A DNA stretch of 7,062 bases, taken from Methylococcaceae bacterium NSM2-1 (GTDB taxonomy: Bacteria > Pseudomonadota > Gammaproteobacteria > Methylococcales > Methylomonadaceae). The position numbers were made by a program, and so were the translations under genes. The DNA lies in assembly GCA_002256705.1 (NCBI GenBank), contig NQJI01000070.1:1-7062 (forward strand). Direction: 5' to 3'. The notes below the pieces were generated by a model. The model did no database searches. It worked only from the letters and a program-made list of their open reading frames with translations, and was not told the origin of the DNA. The stretch's first letter is position 1, and each line of letters opens with the position of its first letter. Positions 6,585-7,062 of this stretch are shown here, piece after piece.

Positions 6585-6618
6585 CAGGTTATAATATTAC
6601 CTGGTGTTAACACTCAGG
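6585..6618. repeat. Two adjoining dyads in the gap before the cytochrome-like gene
   Basis: CAGGTTATAATATTACCTG (6585-6603) is an imperfect 19-bp palindrome. It runs straight into CCTG-GTGTTAACAC-T-CAGG (6600-6618), whose core GTGTTAACAC is a perfect 10-bp palindrome. Neither is followed by a T-run on either strand, so a protein-binding site or an mRNA processing hairpin is as likely as a weak terminator. Confidence 0.4.
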
Positions 6619-6704
6619 ATACATGAGTACGGATTCTGTTTGGCACTACACCTAAACTCATGGATTCAAGACGAGTTCAGCGGACATTTAAATTATACGA
6701 AACT

Positions 6705-7062
6705 ATGACTCCAAAATTCACACCTTTAAAAGATCACGATACGCCTATCAAAGTATTGTTTACCGGTTATCTTTGTACCGTAGGCATAGGGTATCTTTTT
6801 GCATTAATTCAGATATTGTTTACGCATGGCATGGCTGACGGCAAATTCGGCTTGTCCATTGATGATATTGTTTACAGTTATTACGGCAACCGCTCAGGCA
6901 CTGTTCTGGAGCAGAAACTTAATGGCTCCATGAAAGAGAATGCGCCGGAACAAGAGCGCTTCAAGATTATGGAGTGGATCAGGGGTGGTGCAGATATCGA
7001 TGATTATAAAGATGACGGGATCGAAAAAATAATCGAGACTCGTTGTGTTATGTGTCATAACA
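6705..7062 (+). CDS. Membrane-anchored c-type cytochrome-like protein, partial at right edge
   Basis: The open frame has no stop before the right edge; 119 complete codons are visible. An N-terminal hydrophobic segment (about residues 16-39, VLFTGYLCTVGIGYLFALIQ) should anchor it in the inner membrane. The soluble part then contains DDIVYSYYGNRSG (53-65), EWIRGGA (90-96) and CVMCH (114-118), a CxxCH haem-c attachment motif, so this part is expected in the periplasm. Electron transfer or redox/ligand sensing is likely; the partner is unknown. The start is uncertain: the ATG at 6705 gives a compact N-terminus before the anchor, while the in-frame ATG at 6660 would add 15 residues. Neither has a strong ribosome binding site. 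It lies 126 bp after the sensor gene on the same strand. Confidence 0.65.
   Translation, partial: MTPKFTPLKDHDTPIKVLFTGYLCTVGIGYLFALIQILFTHGMADGKFGLSIDDIVYSYYGNRSGTVLEQKLNGSMKENAPEQERFKIMEWIRGGADIDDYKDDGIEKIIETRCVMCHN

Noticed and set aside
6641..6660. TTGGCAC upstream of the haem-protein gene as a second sigma-54 promoter
   Set aside because: The -12 TTGC element is absent at the required spacing.
1..7062. CRISPR array, tRNA/rRNA genes, insertion sequence ends, prophage attachment sites
   Set aside because: No regularly spaced repeats, no cloverleaf or rRNA-like sequence, and no transposase or terminal inverted repeats were seen.

Overview
The window reads as chromosomal DNA of a Gram-negative proteobacterium. 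It encodes an outer-membrane beta-barrel, periplasmic binding proteins with Sec signal peptides and a c-type haem protein. The sulfur genes resemble gammaproteobacterial ones (Pseudomonas, methylotrophs), but the sequence alone does not fix a genus.

Left two thirds (1-4694), all on the minus strand, is a sulfur-acquisition cluster. In transcription order it holds oscA (DUF2292/YezD family, 56 aa), a 502-aa alginate-export-family outer-membrane barrel, sbp (sulfate-binding protein), a cysP-like second binding protein, and the start of cysT, which runs off the left edge. sbp, cysP and cysT are closely spaced (68 and 17 bp) and each has a clear ribosome binding site. oscA to barrel (134 bp) and barrel to sbp (278 bp) are looser. 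The barrel-sbp gap contains a 13-bp inverted repeat and a 14-bp palindrome that look regulatory. The likely route is: substrate crosses the outer membrane through the barrel, is captured by Sbp or CysP, and passes to the CysT permease, with CysW and CysA expected beyond the edge. OscA belongs to a family linked to the sulfur-starvation response.

Middle (4695-5564) is an AT-rich stretch of about 870 bp without a confident gene. It contains the probable oscA promoter with an inverted repeat over its -35 region, an orphan reading frame (4837-5001) ending in a terminator-like hairpin, a second small ORF (5072-5176), several short repeats, and a good candidate sigma-54 promoter at 5514-5530.

Right end (5565-7062), on the plus strand, holds two genes. 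The first is a 337-aa membrane protein with an N-terminal PDC/Cache-like sensor region and four transmembrane segments. The second is the 5' part of a membrane-anchored protein with a CxxCH haem-c motif, running off the right edge. They may form a sensory/redox module, possibly under sigma-54 control, with a dyad-rich gap between them. This pair is the least characterised part of the window.
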